A DNA stretch of 64,000 nt from Corbicula japonica. Its lineage: Eukaryota; Mollusca; Bivalvia; Venerida; Cyrenidae. The notes under the pieces are model-generated. The model had not been told where the DNA came from. It saw only the letters and a program-made list of their open reading frames with translations, and did not search any database. Location: positions 2,565,972 through 2,629,971 of the forward strand of contig JAZAYU010000080.1 of the NCBI GenBank assembly GCA_038501625.1, written 5' to 3'. Below are positions 1 to 11,591 of the stretch, piece by piece; within the stretch, counting starts at the first letter, position 1, and the number at the start of each line of letters is the position of its first letter. The translations under genes and the position numbers were made by a program.

Positions 1-97
1 AAGCAGATCCAGACCAAACTTAGGGATGTGCAGACTGATCTGGACCTACAACGGTGGCGCAAGTGATATAAGTTGTATCCATGGAGTAGAGCAATAA

Positions 98-305
98 TAC
101 TGTTGTATCATTTAATTTCGCAGGGATCAAATTTCGCGCAAATGACAGTGACATTTTCGCGATGACTTAAATTCCCGCACTTGTATTATTCTAATAAGAC
201 TCGATATTTAATAGTTTGATTTCGCTAGGGTTGAATTTCGCGCACTTTCACTAGTGCGAAGTACAAGAAAAATAAACTATCGCAAAATGTAATGATACCT
301 CAGTA
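98..305. mobile_element. Short TIR element, TACTGTKGTATCATT ends, copy 1
   Basis: About 208 bp, starting TACTGTTGTATCATTTAA and ending as the inverse, AATGATACCTCAGTA. The interior is rich in TTTCGC motifs. A related copy with the same ends lies at about 30857-31047. Ends that include TA suggest a TA-target MITE; the family is not named. Confidence 0.55.
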
Positions 306-457
306 AATGAAAATTTCAGTTTCAAGATTCAAAAAATATCTTAAACTGTTAAAAATAGCTTTTTAACAATAAGTTCTGCAAGGAAAGTATACATTGTATT
401 GAAATTCAAATAAATAGTTAAAAGCAAAGAATTCCAATTTTTGTCAGTGCAACTTAC

Positions 458-555
458 GTTATTGTTTTCTTTTCCTTTTCTTGTTCAGGTCTAGCTCTGT
501 TCAGTACACGGAGAAAGTCAGATGTCTTTGCTCGCATTCTTGTATGGATATATGC
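458..555 (-). CDS. ARPC2: ARPC2 exon 9
   Basis: Residues 259-291 ([20 protein letters not shown], ending EKEKKTIT). Acceptor TTTCAG, donor GTAAGTTG after 458. The remaining few codons (family ends about GKTF plus basic residues) are not found between 1 and 457, so the last exon is off the window. Confidence 0.93.
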
Positions 556-3500
556 CTGAAACAAAGAATTGAACATTGGTCATAGATGGACTTAGCTGTT
601 CTCTAGTGCTCGTTAATAACTTGCCAGTTACAGTTCTTCCTTAACCCCTTACTCCATAAATATGACTTTTATTGCATGAGCGAACAGAGTAGATCCAGAT
701 CAACTGGCACATACATGGAATCTGATTATGGTTTTACACTGTTCTGTAATTGGTTTCATAAGGTTATCTCCGACCAAGAAGAATACAATGTAATTCCAGA
801 TCAGTGCCCAAGGTTATTAAACTGAGCATGGAAACCAGTCTCAAATCTCAAGCATCTGATTGGCTGAAATGGCGACCAGTTGCCATTTCAGCCAATCAGA
901 TGCTTGAGATTTGAGACTGTTTTCCAATCTCAGCTTTATAACCTTCAGCCCAGACAGCAAGGATGTTTAGGCTGATTTGGACTTATACTTGCAGCTCATG
1001 TAATAAAAGGTGTAAATATTTATATAAAGTTAAGCATTGAACTATCATAAATCCTCGACTTTTATTAAAAACCCATTTTTTTCTTTTACAGTCTGTTCTT
1101 TTACAATTACTGTGATGTCATGTTAACTTGATGTGAGTGGTATTAATAACTTATGTAAGTTTTAATCTTGGGAAGCTAACTTCCAACATTCTGAGAATTT
1201 ATATTCAAGGGCAACTATGTGTTTCATTGTGTTGTATGTGTAGATCAGGCCACAAATTTAGAACCCCACAAATATTAATGAAATCACTGTATTTAACTAT
1301 TAACACTTAATTACATACATTTTTTGACTGTTTTGGATTTAAAAGGTAAAACCTATTTCTCCTAGATTAAGTAGTTTGAAACTGCATACTCACACAATTG
1401 ACAAGGTCAAAGAAAGTGAAAATCCTGAGGCTGTGTTTATCATGTTTATTTCTACAGAATATTTTTTATTTTAGGGTAAAAAAGTTCATCTATAGCTGCC
1501 CTATTGCAGGCTGTAAGATAAAACAAAACTGGGACAGGAAACCAGTCTATAATCTGTTTGGTTGAAAATAAATCCAATACTCCATATTGACCAATCAGAA
1601 ACAAGAGATAACAGACTGGTCCAATTCTCTGTATGCTCTAAAGCTCATGCAGTGATAGTGCTCCTGTTAGAATAAACAACATACCTTTGAACATTTGATA
1701 TGATAGTGAAGATAGTCCCGGAGAGTGTGGATCAAGTTGATCGTGTTATCCTTCACTTTTTCTGCAGTATGACGTGGAAATAATACTGAAACAAACAAAA
1801 AGTCAAGGTGAGTTTTAAATAAGACAAGAAGCGCTGTAATGTGATGAAACCAGATTTTCAACAACCAAGTAAAGACATTTGAGTAGAATCAGAGTTGCAT
1901 CATGATATAAGCTACCCACCAAGTTTGGTGTCAACAGGTCAAAGCAAACTCAAATATTTACCAAGAAACTGAATTTCTATTTTAGCAACAGTGACCTTGA
2001 TCTTGAACACATATATCTAGGTAGTATTACATAGTAATCACAGGTTGCATCTTGATTTAAGCTCCCACACACTAAGTTTGGTGTCAATAGGTGAAAGCAA
2101 ACTGAAGTTATGCGGCAACTGAGATAATGACATTATGTAATTATTTAGAAATCTGAAAAGCTATCTTGTTAACTTTTCTAAAAAGGTCAGCTAGGTAACT
2201 CCTCACAACAGAACAGAACTTTACCTGGGCTGAAGGTTATAAAGCTGAGATTGGAAACCAGTCTCAAATCTCAAGTATCTGATTGGCTGAAACTGGTCGC
2301 CATTTCAGCCAATCAGATGCTTGAGATTTGAGACTGGTTTCCTTGCTCAGTTTTATATTACCTTGGGCACTGTTCTCAAAACCTAAGCTGAATCCAGACA
2401 ACATTAAAACAGAGTAGTGATCTGGCACCAGGATTATAAAACTAAAAACGAATGGAAACAAGTCTCAAGTCTCAAGCATCTGATTGGCTGAAATGGAGAC
2501 AGATGCTTGAGATTTGCGACTGGTTTCAAATCTCAGTGTTATTATCTTCAGCACCGGTATTGACAAACTAACCAAATGTGATGTATCCTATATTGTCCCC
2601 AGTCCTAGCTTTCATTCCCTCCAGCTCTGTGGGTGGATCCTTGTGGCTAAACAACACCTGAGGGGCTTGCTGGAAGTTGCGACGACCTTCCTTAAACTCC
2701 TGAAATTTGTTCTTACGTTTAGACATTGCTTCATCAATTTTCATCTCAACTGTGATTTGTTACTTACATTAAAAGAAAAACAACATGGACCACAATAAAA
2801 ACAATCTGCTTAAATAAAAATAAGCGGTACTGTCAGTTCCACTTTGACTGGGAATTCTTCAAATTCTTTACAGACTCATTTTCATTTGGCACCATTTGTT
2901 TTTACCTTCACTCAACTCTGATGGCAGAAATAACTGCCGCAATAAACATTGATAGCATTGGCATGAATGGCATGCAAATAACACCAGTTTCACTGATTAG
3001 TTGCCGTTTTTTAAATTTCTGAACACACTTAATGTTAGATTTTTAAATACATGGTCTAAGACATAAATGCTCGTGTCAAGTCGCATTGTGAACAAAAGGT
3101 GCTTTTGGACAACTTTTTCACATTTTCAAATTCAATTCCAGAATATTTTTCTCAGAGCACATTTACCCTTTCCATTACTACACAGACACCCCTTTATAGC
3201 ATGGATGAACAGTGTAGATCCAGATCAGCCAGCAATTCTGTGCTGTCATATCAGGATTTACACTGTTCGGTCCTTGGTCAGAAATAACTAAATGACTTAA
3301 AAGCAAACAGTGCAGATCCTGACAGACAGCACTGCAGTGCCAGCTAATCTGGATCTACACTGTTCACCTATGCTGCAAAGGCATATATGGACAAAAGGGT
3401 TAATACTTTAGCTGTGATTTGTGCTTAGGGAGTAAGTTGGGCATGCCTATTTTTCCTAACAAACAAAAAGTTAAGTTATTTTACCTGCATAAAGACTTTG

Positions 3501-6500
3501 CCTATGACAACATCATCATCATCTTTAAAAATGGTGCTAAATATGACAGTAACACGGTCCTTCTGTGCTGCTATGTACCTACAGAAAACAAATAGAAGGT
3601 TCACATCTGTAAAATCTGTCATTAAAAAAGAGAAAAATACATTTGAAAAAAGGGAAAAATACCTTTCTGGAATAGCCACTCCCAGAAAACATAGGCTCCC
3701 CAAAGAGCAGGGAGGAAAAGAGAGGAGTTTATTAAATTATTTATTTCAAGACACCACAATTAACAAAAGAGAGGACCTGAGCGGTTCCTACATAGTCAAA
3801 GGCAAAACATTCCTTTACTTGGGGTTGAAACCAGGTACTAGTAAGTAAATATAAGAATGAAATGATATTTGAGTTTGTTCATCTGGGTATGAAAACATTT
3901 GAATTGTTAGTGAAAGTTACTTTTAAATAAAACAACCCAAACAATGAACACCATCAAATATCAATATGATCCTTAAATATAATCTATAATTTATACCATA
4001 TGTAGGAACCTTAACAAATTTATGATTATGTATTGGTGCAGTCTGATCAGTATCTACACTGTTCAATTTCATAGCTTATCTCTGAAAAATTGACAATTGA
4101 CGAGCTAGATCAGATGGCATGGATGTGCCAGCTAATCTGGATCTATACTGGTCCAACATGCTATAAAATCCTTATAATTGGAGTAAAGTGTTTATCTGGC
4201 TTACATGGTTTCATCTTCCCTGTAATGAATGACGGCTCTCTCCTTCCCATCTTCTCCTTGCTGTTGAAACTTGAAATATTTCTCGAACACTGAGGCAAAA
4301 CAATTACGTTTCAATAAGCCGGCCTTCTGTACACGTTCCTCCCAGTCGGATGGAATCTTTTCAAGATCAAATAGAAGAGATACATTGTATCCTGAAAATA
4401 AACGACCAGATCGTCATATCAATGTCGTAACCAATTATCTGATGTATTTAGTCTGCACACTGCAATCTGGCCAAGACCTAAATTCTTCACTTCTTGGTTA
4501 GAAATCTTATTACTCTAATCTTATCTAAAAGCTGTCTGTCCAGGGGGTAAAGCCCATATAACATGGGGTAAAAGGCTCTATAACATTAAACCCTTTCCTA
4601 AATTTACACGCCTTTTATTGCATGGGCGACTACAGTAGATCCAGATCAGCCAGCATATCTATGCTGTCTGATCAGTATCTGCACTGGTCCCATTTTGGTC
4701 AGAAATCAGACATGGGGCGAATTAAATTTTAATGCTAATGCATTAATAATGCATTACTTTTTGTCAGTAATGAAAGGTAATGATTAATGCAACAGATTTA
4801 GCATTATTTTAATGCTAATTTAATGCATTACCTATGCCAAAATGCTGTAATGGTTAGCATTATTGAACATTAATTGGATTTTGTGTAACTATTAGTTTTT
4901 GTTGATTCATTTACATATATATATATTAAAAGTTACTTTTTAATGCAAAGATTCTCTAAATATTTAATATGTTATTAGTCTATTACGTATTATCTTATTA
5001 TAGCAAGAGAAAATATGATTATAACAGTTATTAGTAGTTTGATGTATGTTCACTATTAGTAAAACAAGGTGCAGACTATAAGAGTCAAGCCTTTTCATCA
5101 GGATGTTGTAAAGTTTGAACATTTTTCTATGATGAAGCCACAAGTTCTTAAGCTGAGTTGTCTTAGAAAATGCTCAATTTAAAACAACTGAATAGCCAGA
5201 AATCTATAAAGCTTTGTCAAAAAATACAGCACATTTCTTCACTGTACACATTCATTTGGACAAGGTATTTCCCACCAATTGTCAAACACTTAAATATTCC
5301 TGAAAATGTTACAGGTAGACATTTGAAGTTCAGTGCAAAATACCCAAAAATGTTGTTCTGAAATAAGATAGCATCGAAATCAACTTTGAGACTTGTACAA
5401 AACTCTTACATACACTCACATGAAGTAATATTTATTTATAATTTTACTTACTGATTCAGTGTCTTTGTAAAGTTATTTGAGGTTATTACAGATTTCAGGA
5501 AATCCGCATGTAATGCAGCTGCAGGTGATATAATAGTTTAATAAGTTGACAGTGTAGTCCTTTGTCAATACTACAAACTAAATGTGTGAAAAACAGCAAT
5601 AAATCAAAGATAGCAAGATAACAAAAGTGTGTTAAAAAGCTAAAGATGCACTATGTGTACTGAGAAAAGTTTTGTTGTAAGTTCTTGAGGTGTCACTTTA
5701 GGTCTTCACACTTTCAGATTAATACTGTGTATATTAAACTTTGGGTTCAACAGTTGTTTTTTGGAAGATGATCCCTTTTGTACATAATATTATACTGATT
5801 GTTAACTTTTATTGTCAGTTCACTTGTGAATAAAATAATGATTAATTTAATGCATTACTTTTTGATATAATGCTAATTTAATGCATTACTTTCTCAAAAT
5901 GTAGTAATGCTAATTTAATTTAATGCACAAATTTGACAAATAATGCTTATTTAATGCATTACTTTTAAAAATAATTCACCCCATGTCTGTCAGAAATACC
6001 CTAATGAATAAAAAAATTATTTAAAAAAATCATTTTTCAGCTGTTATTTCATAACTATTGCTACATTAATCAATGTAAGTGATGTCCTGTGTGGTAAACT
6101 GAATCCAAAAGTTCTGAATACAATGAGAATGTGATTTCTAATGTACTGTTTTCACTAAATATTCAAATGATAATTATATGTACACGAAAAATCTTGTGTT
6201 ATAAAAACTCACAAGAGCACTAGAATTTAATAACATTTAATATATATGAAAAATAATTCTATTCTCAAAGTATTTTATTTTTCACTCAACACAGTATCTT
6301 ATTACAAGTAAAACCACCATTCCCATTTTATAACAGAGAGACACACTTTAAGGTGTAAAACATAACTTAATCATGATGTTTGTGCAGTTTATTGACTTTT
6401 GCATACCAATCCATCATTCAATAATGGTTGACAATTAATACAAAAGTATATGCCAATAAAAGTGTCAACAACCCTATAAAATGTACACATGAATGAATGC

Positions 6501-9500
6501 ATTTATTTTATATTTTCGCTGCAAATAACCTATGTTGTTCAAACAGCATTCATTACAGTCATAGCACTTTTTTGTGTGTGTGTTCATAAAATACGAGAAA
6601 AACTGTCAAAAACTAGAAGGTGTCCTCGGACACTGATGCCCCAACTGCTGCAATAACATTTGTTATAACAAAGGGCCATAACTTAGAAAAATGGCCACAG
6701 GGTAAAATCCTTTCTTTATGATCATCTACACTTTCTGCTTGATTATCTGTTTTAGTTTAAAAGAAATCTGCCTGATAGTTCAGAAGGATTTGATGAAACA
6801 AAATTTGGAGGACATACGGACGGACGAGAGCAACTCTTTATGCCTCCCACTCCATGGGGCATAAAAGCTAATCCCAGCTTGAAAGAGAGTAGACCCCCTT
6901 TTTCTTCTATATACTGGCTAAGAGACCAAGGAACACAATCTGAACCACCCACCTCACAGCCAGAAGTATTGTCAAGGGTTGTATTTGACCCGGAAGATGA
7001 TCCTTTCACTCCTGAAATTTCCTCAAAAGCTTCATTTTGACCCCTGAAGCTGGTGTCAATTTTTTTTTCTTACATTAGGGGTATTTGAGCAAATTAACTG
7101 GCAGAATCCTCTAAACTAGAACTCCTCGATTTGTCATCTGACGAAATTTTTGTTAGTCGACATAAAAAATGTTGATTAGCTTTTTGTTGTAGTTATAAGT
7201 AATGTATTTGCACAAAATTCACATATAAAATAATCCTTTAATGGTCTCATTGCATGAAACATGCACAACAAGTTATGCCCTTTGTAAGCTATGCACTAAA
7301 AATCAATCAAAGGGGAATAATTTAAAAAAGGAACAAGGTAGAGTTAGGGTTCTTGTGCACTGCACTTCGAGTCATTGCCAGAAACATGCATACCAAGTTT
7401 GGAGTCATTTGAACCTATGGTGACAAAATTACACTCCAGGCAAGTTGCTCTATAAAAATCAATCAAAGGGGAATAATTCAAAAACAGAACAAGATAAAGT
7501 TACGGTTCTTGTGGATGCGCTTCAGGTCGTTGCCGAAACATGCGCACCAAGTTTGGGGTCATTTGTACCTACGTTAACAAAGTTAGGCTCCAGACAAGAA
7601 AATCTGGACGCCGTTGACACCACTGCGGCCGCCAACGAAAGTAATTCCTATATGTTGCCTAGACAAGCAACACAAAAAATGGAAATGACATTTAAGATTG
7701 AGCAGCTAGTGGTTACCTGGAGTGAGGACACATATACTACTACACATACTGTCTATGAGACAGGCAGTCTCTATATACACTACCGGGCCTAAGATCATAA
7801 AACTGAGTTGGAGACCAGTCTAAAATCTCAGAAATTTGATTGCAATCAGATGCTTGAGATTTGAGACTGTTCTCCAAACTCAGTTTTATGTTCTTGTGTC
7901 CTGTGGTTTATATAGAGAGACTGGTCTCCTGATTTATTTTTATGACCTCGGGCCCAGCTAACTCTCTCTTGAGACTTACCATCTTCAGAATCTGTCATCA
8001 TGTCAGCATACTCTCTCTTGATCAGCTGGACAAATAGTCAAACATAAAGTAATGAATTATTTTATAAAATTGCTATAAATTGTCTCATCACGAAACCATA
8101 AATTTTTAAAATGACTGTTTGTGTTTACAAAATCAACTTATCTTTATAATCTAACCTTTAATCTATATTTAGATGGTGTGATTTTGCTCAAGTTAAAATT
8201 TGCACATTTACCCCTTTGTGACGTTTAAAACCTCACAAAATATGATACTACAATGAATGATACCTAAAAGCCCCATCCCATACCCACAAAACACTGATGT
8301 TGGTACTACGAAAAGAATGAATTAAGAAATTAGGAATGTTACATTTCAAAGAAAGCATGGTTTTGTTACAGAAATTGCCCAAGATGTGGAGAAATGTCAG
8401 TCAACTTACTGCATCTGCACCATGTTCTTGAAGATCCTTGTAAAAGTGCATAGATATGCTCACCTGAAAGACCAAAATCGGTATACAAAAAACAGCAAAA
8501 GCATGTTTTAAAAACCAGTCTCAAAACTCTAGTTACTGACTGGTCAGTCTGAACACTGGGATAAATTTCAACCAATCAGCTGATTAAGACTGGAGACTGG
8601 TATTCAGACTATGTTTTAATCTTGAGGCCAGTGATACATTGTATATAATTTTAGAAAAACAAGGGTTTAACTGATATGCTTTAAACTATTATCATGGCAA
8701 AACAGTTTTTGCTGAAAAAGAAAAACAATTTGTTATAGATGGAAAATAAATTGGTAGCCTTGCCAAGATGGCCTATGCCTGGTAATTGTTATTTAGTCAC
8801 AAACAAATCATTACTAAAATACAAGTAATTTCAATTTCAGTACAAAGTTATCCATTAATTTTCTCTCTATAGCTGCATCATTTATGCTACGAAAAGGTTT
8901 TTCTAGCTTAATTTCAATATATGTGAACTTGGACTTACTCTAATTTTGTTTTTATCTCCTGGGTTAGAAATGTGGAAAAGGACTCCATCAAAGTCAGCCA
9001 CTGTAATATCTACTGCATCTGGTTTGTTCCTGAAAGTTTCAAATAGTCCTTGGTTGAAGATTACTGATTAAACCAACAATCAGTTGTCTCAATAAGAGGA
9101 AGAGGGATTTGGGGGCTCTTGGCAATAACAACTATGTAACCCAGCTAATTTAAAAGAAAAGCAGGCGCTTTGCAGTCTGTAAGAAAGTTTCTTGGACCTC
9201 AGCTTTTGCTGGTCATTAATGGTGAGGTCCGGTAAATATCTGGATATTGTAGGTCTGCATGTCCCGCAAAAAAATTTGGGGGAAATCTGCATATTTTCAA
9301 AAAAAATACCTATGTCATAGTGTTGTTATTAGAAATTTGTTTAATTTTTAATGCATTGTTTTATAAAATATATAGAAAATGGTATGCCAAATCGGGTGCA
9401 CTGTTGAAAAATATGTAGTGTATTTGACAATGCCTAACAAAATCCTGTGAAAACTAAGAGTCTGTAGCAATCTAAATCTATCGCTACAATTGGTGGAAAA

Positions 9501-11482
9501 TAAGAAATTAAATTTACTGTGTGTTAAGAAAATCAGAAATGAACATGAAAAGTAGAACGTTTCCTCGGACACTGATGCCCACACTGCTAAAACAACATTT
9601 GTAACAAAGGGGCATAACTTTGGTAAAAATGGTTCCAGGAAAAAATCTTTTCTTTACGTCTTACAATATTCTACACCTCCTGCTTGATCATCTGTGCAAG
9701 TTTAAAAGAAATCTGCTTGACAGTTAATGAGGAGTTCTACTCATCTGTCTGTTTGTACGTCCCCCAAATCTTGTGGTATCCAATATTGATACCACAAGAT
9801 TTGGGGAACATACGTACAGACAGATGAGTGCAACCAACTCCATATATCTCCCACTTTGTGGGAGTATAAAAAGCATGTGTCAAGTGTATATATTAAATTT
9901 AGACATAGGCTCCTACTTTCCTAGTGATATAAAACTTACCAACACATCCTTATCCTAAGTAGTCATATTTCAGTCGGTCAGTCAGTCTTTACATGTGCAA
10001 AAAAGACCCACATTTAGTTGATAAACACAAGGTAAATCAAAGATTGCATAGGCGTAGTCAAGGGGGCAACAGGGGCGGCAACTGCCGCCCCAATATTTCA
10101 ACTAGCCGCAGTTATATTTAAGTCTCACCTCTCTAAAAATTTTGTGTCGCCTTAAGTTTTGGCTACGCTGATGACAGGCATCAATATGCTCAATTAGCTG
10201 TGACAGGGGATTTACGACTGCAGATGACCGCATGGTGTTAATTGCACTTTTTGATATTGTGTTTAGATTGCACAAAGAGTGTCTGGGTAGTACAAAAATT
10301 GATTTTGTTTATTGTATTTATCTGGTGTCAATTAAACAGATGATTTGAGACATGTAACCTCAATTTTTGCGTCTAATCAAAACGAGTATGTTTCATAAAT
10401 GTTGGAAACATTATTCTTAATCCATAATTACATGTGATCAGATATGGATGATCCTTATCAAACCCAGGGTTTTTTAAGTTTTAATCTGACCCTGATCAAC
10501 CTAAGAATTTTGCATTTCTAAAAGCAAGAATCATGGTGAGCTATGTTTAAATAATGAACAGTCGAAAGATTCTGAAATCAGATACTGACACAGATGAGCA
10601 GTTTTGACTTTTTATTTAGAGTAAGTCTTGCTCACCTTTTTCTGCGCCATAATAACATAAGTTGTGAATATTGGCTATGTTTTTACTACAGATCATGTCA
10701 GCTTTGATCTGTTCATACCATGCAAATAATTATTTTGTCATTTCTCAATTAGTCTAAACACTGAGAATTCGAATTGCAAGAACAAAACAATTTATTTTTA
10801 ATAATATCCTTCGTGTTAGATTGTTGTCAAATTGTCGAGTCATATAATAAAAACCTAATAACATTTTGTGCATCTCTAGTTTTATAATTAAAAATTTCAC
10901 TTATTAAATCTTTTACAAAATGTTCGCTGCCCCAATATCCAAAACCTGCCTACGCCCCTGGATTGTCAACATGAAGTTCATATTTGTTTCAAGCAGACAA
11001 TTTCTTTGATATTTAATTTGATTGAGATGCAGCATTGATATCTTTTTTCGGAAATGATCAATGGATCAGTGATATGAACATTAATGAACTGTGCAGGTAC
11101 ATGAGCTATGGCAGATTAAAGGAAAGTTAATGATGGCTTGTGATTAATTACGCAGATGTTTCAACAACTTCTGTATAGGCTGGCTTGGTTTTGTGCCAAG
11201 CATCCCCCTCTTTGTTCATTAAACCACAGGTTTGAAAGATGACAAAAACACTCGAAGATGGTGCATAAAGTACAGATAAAATTGATGCTTTAATTTCTTT
11301 GAAATACTTTATTTTCCGGATATCAATTACATGTTCGCAAACTTCCGCCTGATGTCCGAACACGGAAGTAAGAAGTTCGGAATAGTGAGAAATAAACCGT
11401 CTTCTTACCCTTCTAAAGCATTTTTAATCTTCGCAGTCAGAGTCTCCACGACAATTCTGTTGTGTATTTCTAACAATATCAT
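458..11482 (-). CDS. ARPC2: ARPC2, Arp2/3 complex subunit 2 (p34-Arc), nine exons, C-terminus off window
   Basis: Spliced gene on the minus strand, join(11409..11482, 8939..9029, 8410..8463, 7980..8025, 4205..4391, 3485..3578, 2573..2699, 1685..1785, 458..555). All junctions keep phase and give 872 nt, 290 complete codons. The family is about 300 residues, so only the last few codons lie beyond the left edge. The protein starts [11 protein letters not shown], as expected of p34-Arc. Further family blocks are [73 protein letters not shown] and [20 protein letters not shown]. In the known complex ARPC2 dimerises with ARPC4, forms the clamp on the mother filament and is essential for branched actin nucleation; it is cytosolic. 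No frameshift or missing block is seen, so this looks like a working gene. Every sizeable intron carries MITEs or other transposons. Confidence 0.96.
640..1020. repeat. TTAA palindromic MITE, diverged, holding a hairpin MITE
   Basis: Starts TTAACCCCTTACTCCATAAA with the family core (GTAGATCCAGATCA). At 805-951 it is broken by a hairpin-type MITE, after which the family text resumes (GCAAGGATGTTTAGGCTGAT). Confidence 0.6.
805..951. repeat. Hairpin MITE
   Basis: About 147-bp near-perfect fold-back. The arm CAGTCTCAAATCTCAAGCAT, followed by CTGATTGGCTGAAATGG, is mirrored by its reverse complement; the ends read CCCAAGGTTAT and ATAACCTTCAGCCC. Confidence 0.85.
1685..1785 (-). CDS. ARPC2: ARPC2 exon 8
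   Basis: Residues 225-258 ([18 protein letters not shown], then [13 protein letters not shown]). Acceptor TTGTTTCAG, donor GTATGTTG. The block aligns closely with the C-terminal half of animal p34-Arc. Confidence 0.96.
2227..2370. repeat. Hairpin MITE
   Basis: Same fold-back family in the opposite orientation, starting GGGCTGAAGGTTATAAAGCT and ending TTATATTACCTTGGGCA. Confidence 0.85.
2428..2553. repeat. Hairpin MITE, degraded
   Basis: Diverged copy with one arm shortened (AAGCATCTGATTGGCTGAAA, then AGATGCTTGAGATTTG). It ends about 20 bp from the donor of ARPC2 exon 7. Confidence 0.7.
2573..2699 (-). CDS. ARPC2: ARPC2 exon 7
   Basis: Residues 183-225 ([20 protein letters not shown] ... 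GDNIGYITF). Acceptor ATTTCAG, donor GTTAGTTT, an acceptable but weaker donor. Phase 1 at the end fits exon 8. Confidence 0.94.
3165..3403. repeat. TTAA palindromic MITE, diverged
   Basis: Family core GTAGATCCAGATCAGCCAGC and its inverse GCCAGCTAATCTGGATCTAC about 120 bp apart; right end AAAAGGGTTAA. Confidence 0.7.
3485..3578 (-). CDS. ARPC2: ARPC2 exon 6
   Basis: Residues 151-182 ([18 protein letters not shown], then [13 protein letters not shown]). Acceptor TTCTGTAG, donor GTAAAATA. Confidence 0.95.
3640..3848 (+). mobile_element. Solo, diverged 3' end of a Naiad/Penelope element
   Basis: Matches, with divergence, the terminal region of the Naiad at 13.5-13.75 kb in the same + strand orientation. 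The shared order is CTCCCCA, AGAGAGG, TTATTAAA, an (A)CCAC.AACAAA block, GAGGACCTGAG.GGTT, then TTGGGGTTGAAACCAGGTACTAG. No coding part is attached. It lies in the ARPC2 intron between exons 5 and 6. Confidence 0.65.
4036..4190. repeat. TTAA palindromic MITE, partial
   Basis: Diverged core (TGATCAGTATCTACACTGTT and GCCAGCTAATCTGGATCTAT) without the TTAACCC ends. Confidence 0.5.
4205..4391 (-). CDS. ARPC2: ARPC2 exon 5
   Basis: Residues 89-151, the longest exon, carrying [18 protein letters not shown] and [18 protein letters not shown]. Acceptor TTTTCAG, donor GTAAGCC. The donor splits an ATG codon completed by the first base of exon 6. Confidence 0.95.
4590..4706. repeat. TTAA palindromic MITE, left half split by a hAT-like insertion
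   Basis: Family text from AAACCCTTTCC to GGTCAGAAAT, then interrupted at 4707. The family text TCAGAAATACCCTAATGAAT resumes at 5990. Confidence 0.75.
4707..5989. mobile_element. Non-autonomous hAT-like element, 1283 bp
   Basis: Terminal inverted repeats CAGACATGGGGCGAATTA and CAGACATGGGGTGAATTA (one mismatch in 18). They are flanked by an exact 8-bp duplication TCAGAAAT (4699-4706 and 5990-5997). CAG...CTG ends with 8-bp duplications are the hAT signature. The interior is AT-rich with many AATGCATTA motifs near both ends and no transposase frame. It sits inside a TTAA MITE in the ARPC2 intron between exons 4 and 5. Confidence 0.88.
6613..6866 (-). mobile_element. Helentron-like element, TATGCCTCC/GTGTCC-hairpin family
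   Basis: On the minus strand it starts TTTTATGCCCCATGGAG and ends in the hairpin GTGTCCGAGGACAC followed by CTTCTAG and T. No coding capacity. Related copies lie at 9552-9870, 12788-13446, 20011-20288 and 35031-35282. Confidence 0.7.
7789..7902. repeat. Hairpin MITE, shortened
   Basis: Fold-back with AGGCCTAAGATCATAAAAC-type end text and the TCTCAAATCTCAAGCATC arm reduced in length. It lies about 80 bp from ARPC2 exon 4. Confidence 0.65.
7980..8025 (-). CDS. ARPC2: ARPC2 exon 4
   Basis: A 46-nt exon, residues 74-89 ([15 protein letters not shown]), between GTCCAG and GTAAGTCTC. It ends in phase 1 and joins to [11 protein letters not shown] of exon 5. Confidence 0.92.
8410..8463 (-). CDS. 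ARPC2: ARPC2 exon 3
   Basis: A 54-nt exon, residues 56-73 ([18 protein letters not shown]), flanked by CTTTCAG and GTAAGTTG; both ends are phase 0. Confidence 0.94.
8505..8632. repeat. Hairpin MITE, diverged
   Basis: Arms AAAACCAGTCTCAAAACTCT and CAGTCTCCAGTCTTAATCAG in inverted orientation; about 70% like the family by eye. Confidence 0.5.
8939..9029 (-). CDS. ARPC2: ARPC2 exon 2
   Basis: Residues 25-55 ([19 protein letters not shown] onward). Acceptor TTTCAG precedes 9029 and donor GTAAGTCC follows 8939. The [16 protein letters not shown] block is diagnostic of p34-Arc. Confidence 0.95.
9552..9870 (-). mobile_element. Helentron-like element, TATGCC/GTGTCC family, rearranged
   Basis: Carries the family end (TTTCCTCGGACACTGATGCC), the interior GATCATCTGTGCAAGTTT, and a TCCCACTTTGTGGGAG start on the minus strand. 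A 60-bp inverted repeat around 9756-9818 (CCCCCAAATCTTGTGGTATC and its inverse) shows an internal fold-back rearrangement. Confidence 0.6.
10047..10960. mobile_element. TIR element, CAKRGGCGTAG ends, 914 bp
   Basis: Left end CATAGGCGTAGTCAAGGGGG, right end CCTGCCTACGCCCCTG (inverse CAGGGGCGTAGGCAGG). It is flanked by a GATTG direct repeat on each side (10042-10046 and 10961-10965). The GCCGCCCCAATAT/GCTGCCCCAATAT text is shared by both ends. The interior has no long frame. Ends resemble hAT elements, but the flanking repeat is only 5 bp, so the class is left open. Confidence 0.65.
10966..11408. other. Start of ARPC2 intron 1, no feature recognised
   Basis: Unique AT-rich sequence between the TIR element and exon 1. 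A CGGAAGT (ETS-type) site is present on the + strand near 11364, just inside the intron. No other structure was seen. Confidence 0.5.
11409..11482 (-). CDS. ARPC2: ARPC2 exon 1 (start codon)
   Basis: Residues 1-25, beginning [23 protein letters not shown] is at 11482-11480; the donor GTAAGAAG follows 11409. The start was chosen because the family protein begins with MILLE and the exon ends in phase 2, which fits exon 2. Confidence 0.93.
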
Positions 11483-11591
11483 GATTACCAACCCAGAAAT
11501 AATGTCAAACTACAAAATTGCATTGGGTGTGAAGAACCAGGAAATAGAGTTACTTCCCTTGCCGTTCTTTGTAACAACTCTTTTGATTGGA

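Noticed and set aside
5170..5361. 63-codon frame inside the hAT-like element as a transposase remnant
   Set aside because: No hAT dimerisation or zinc-finger motifs; composition is that of AT-rich filler.
11148..11363. 71-codon minus-strand frame near ARPC2 exon 1
   Set aside because: It lies within intron 1, does not match the family, and exon 1 is clearly at 11409-11482.
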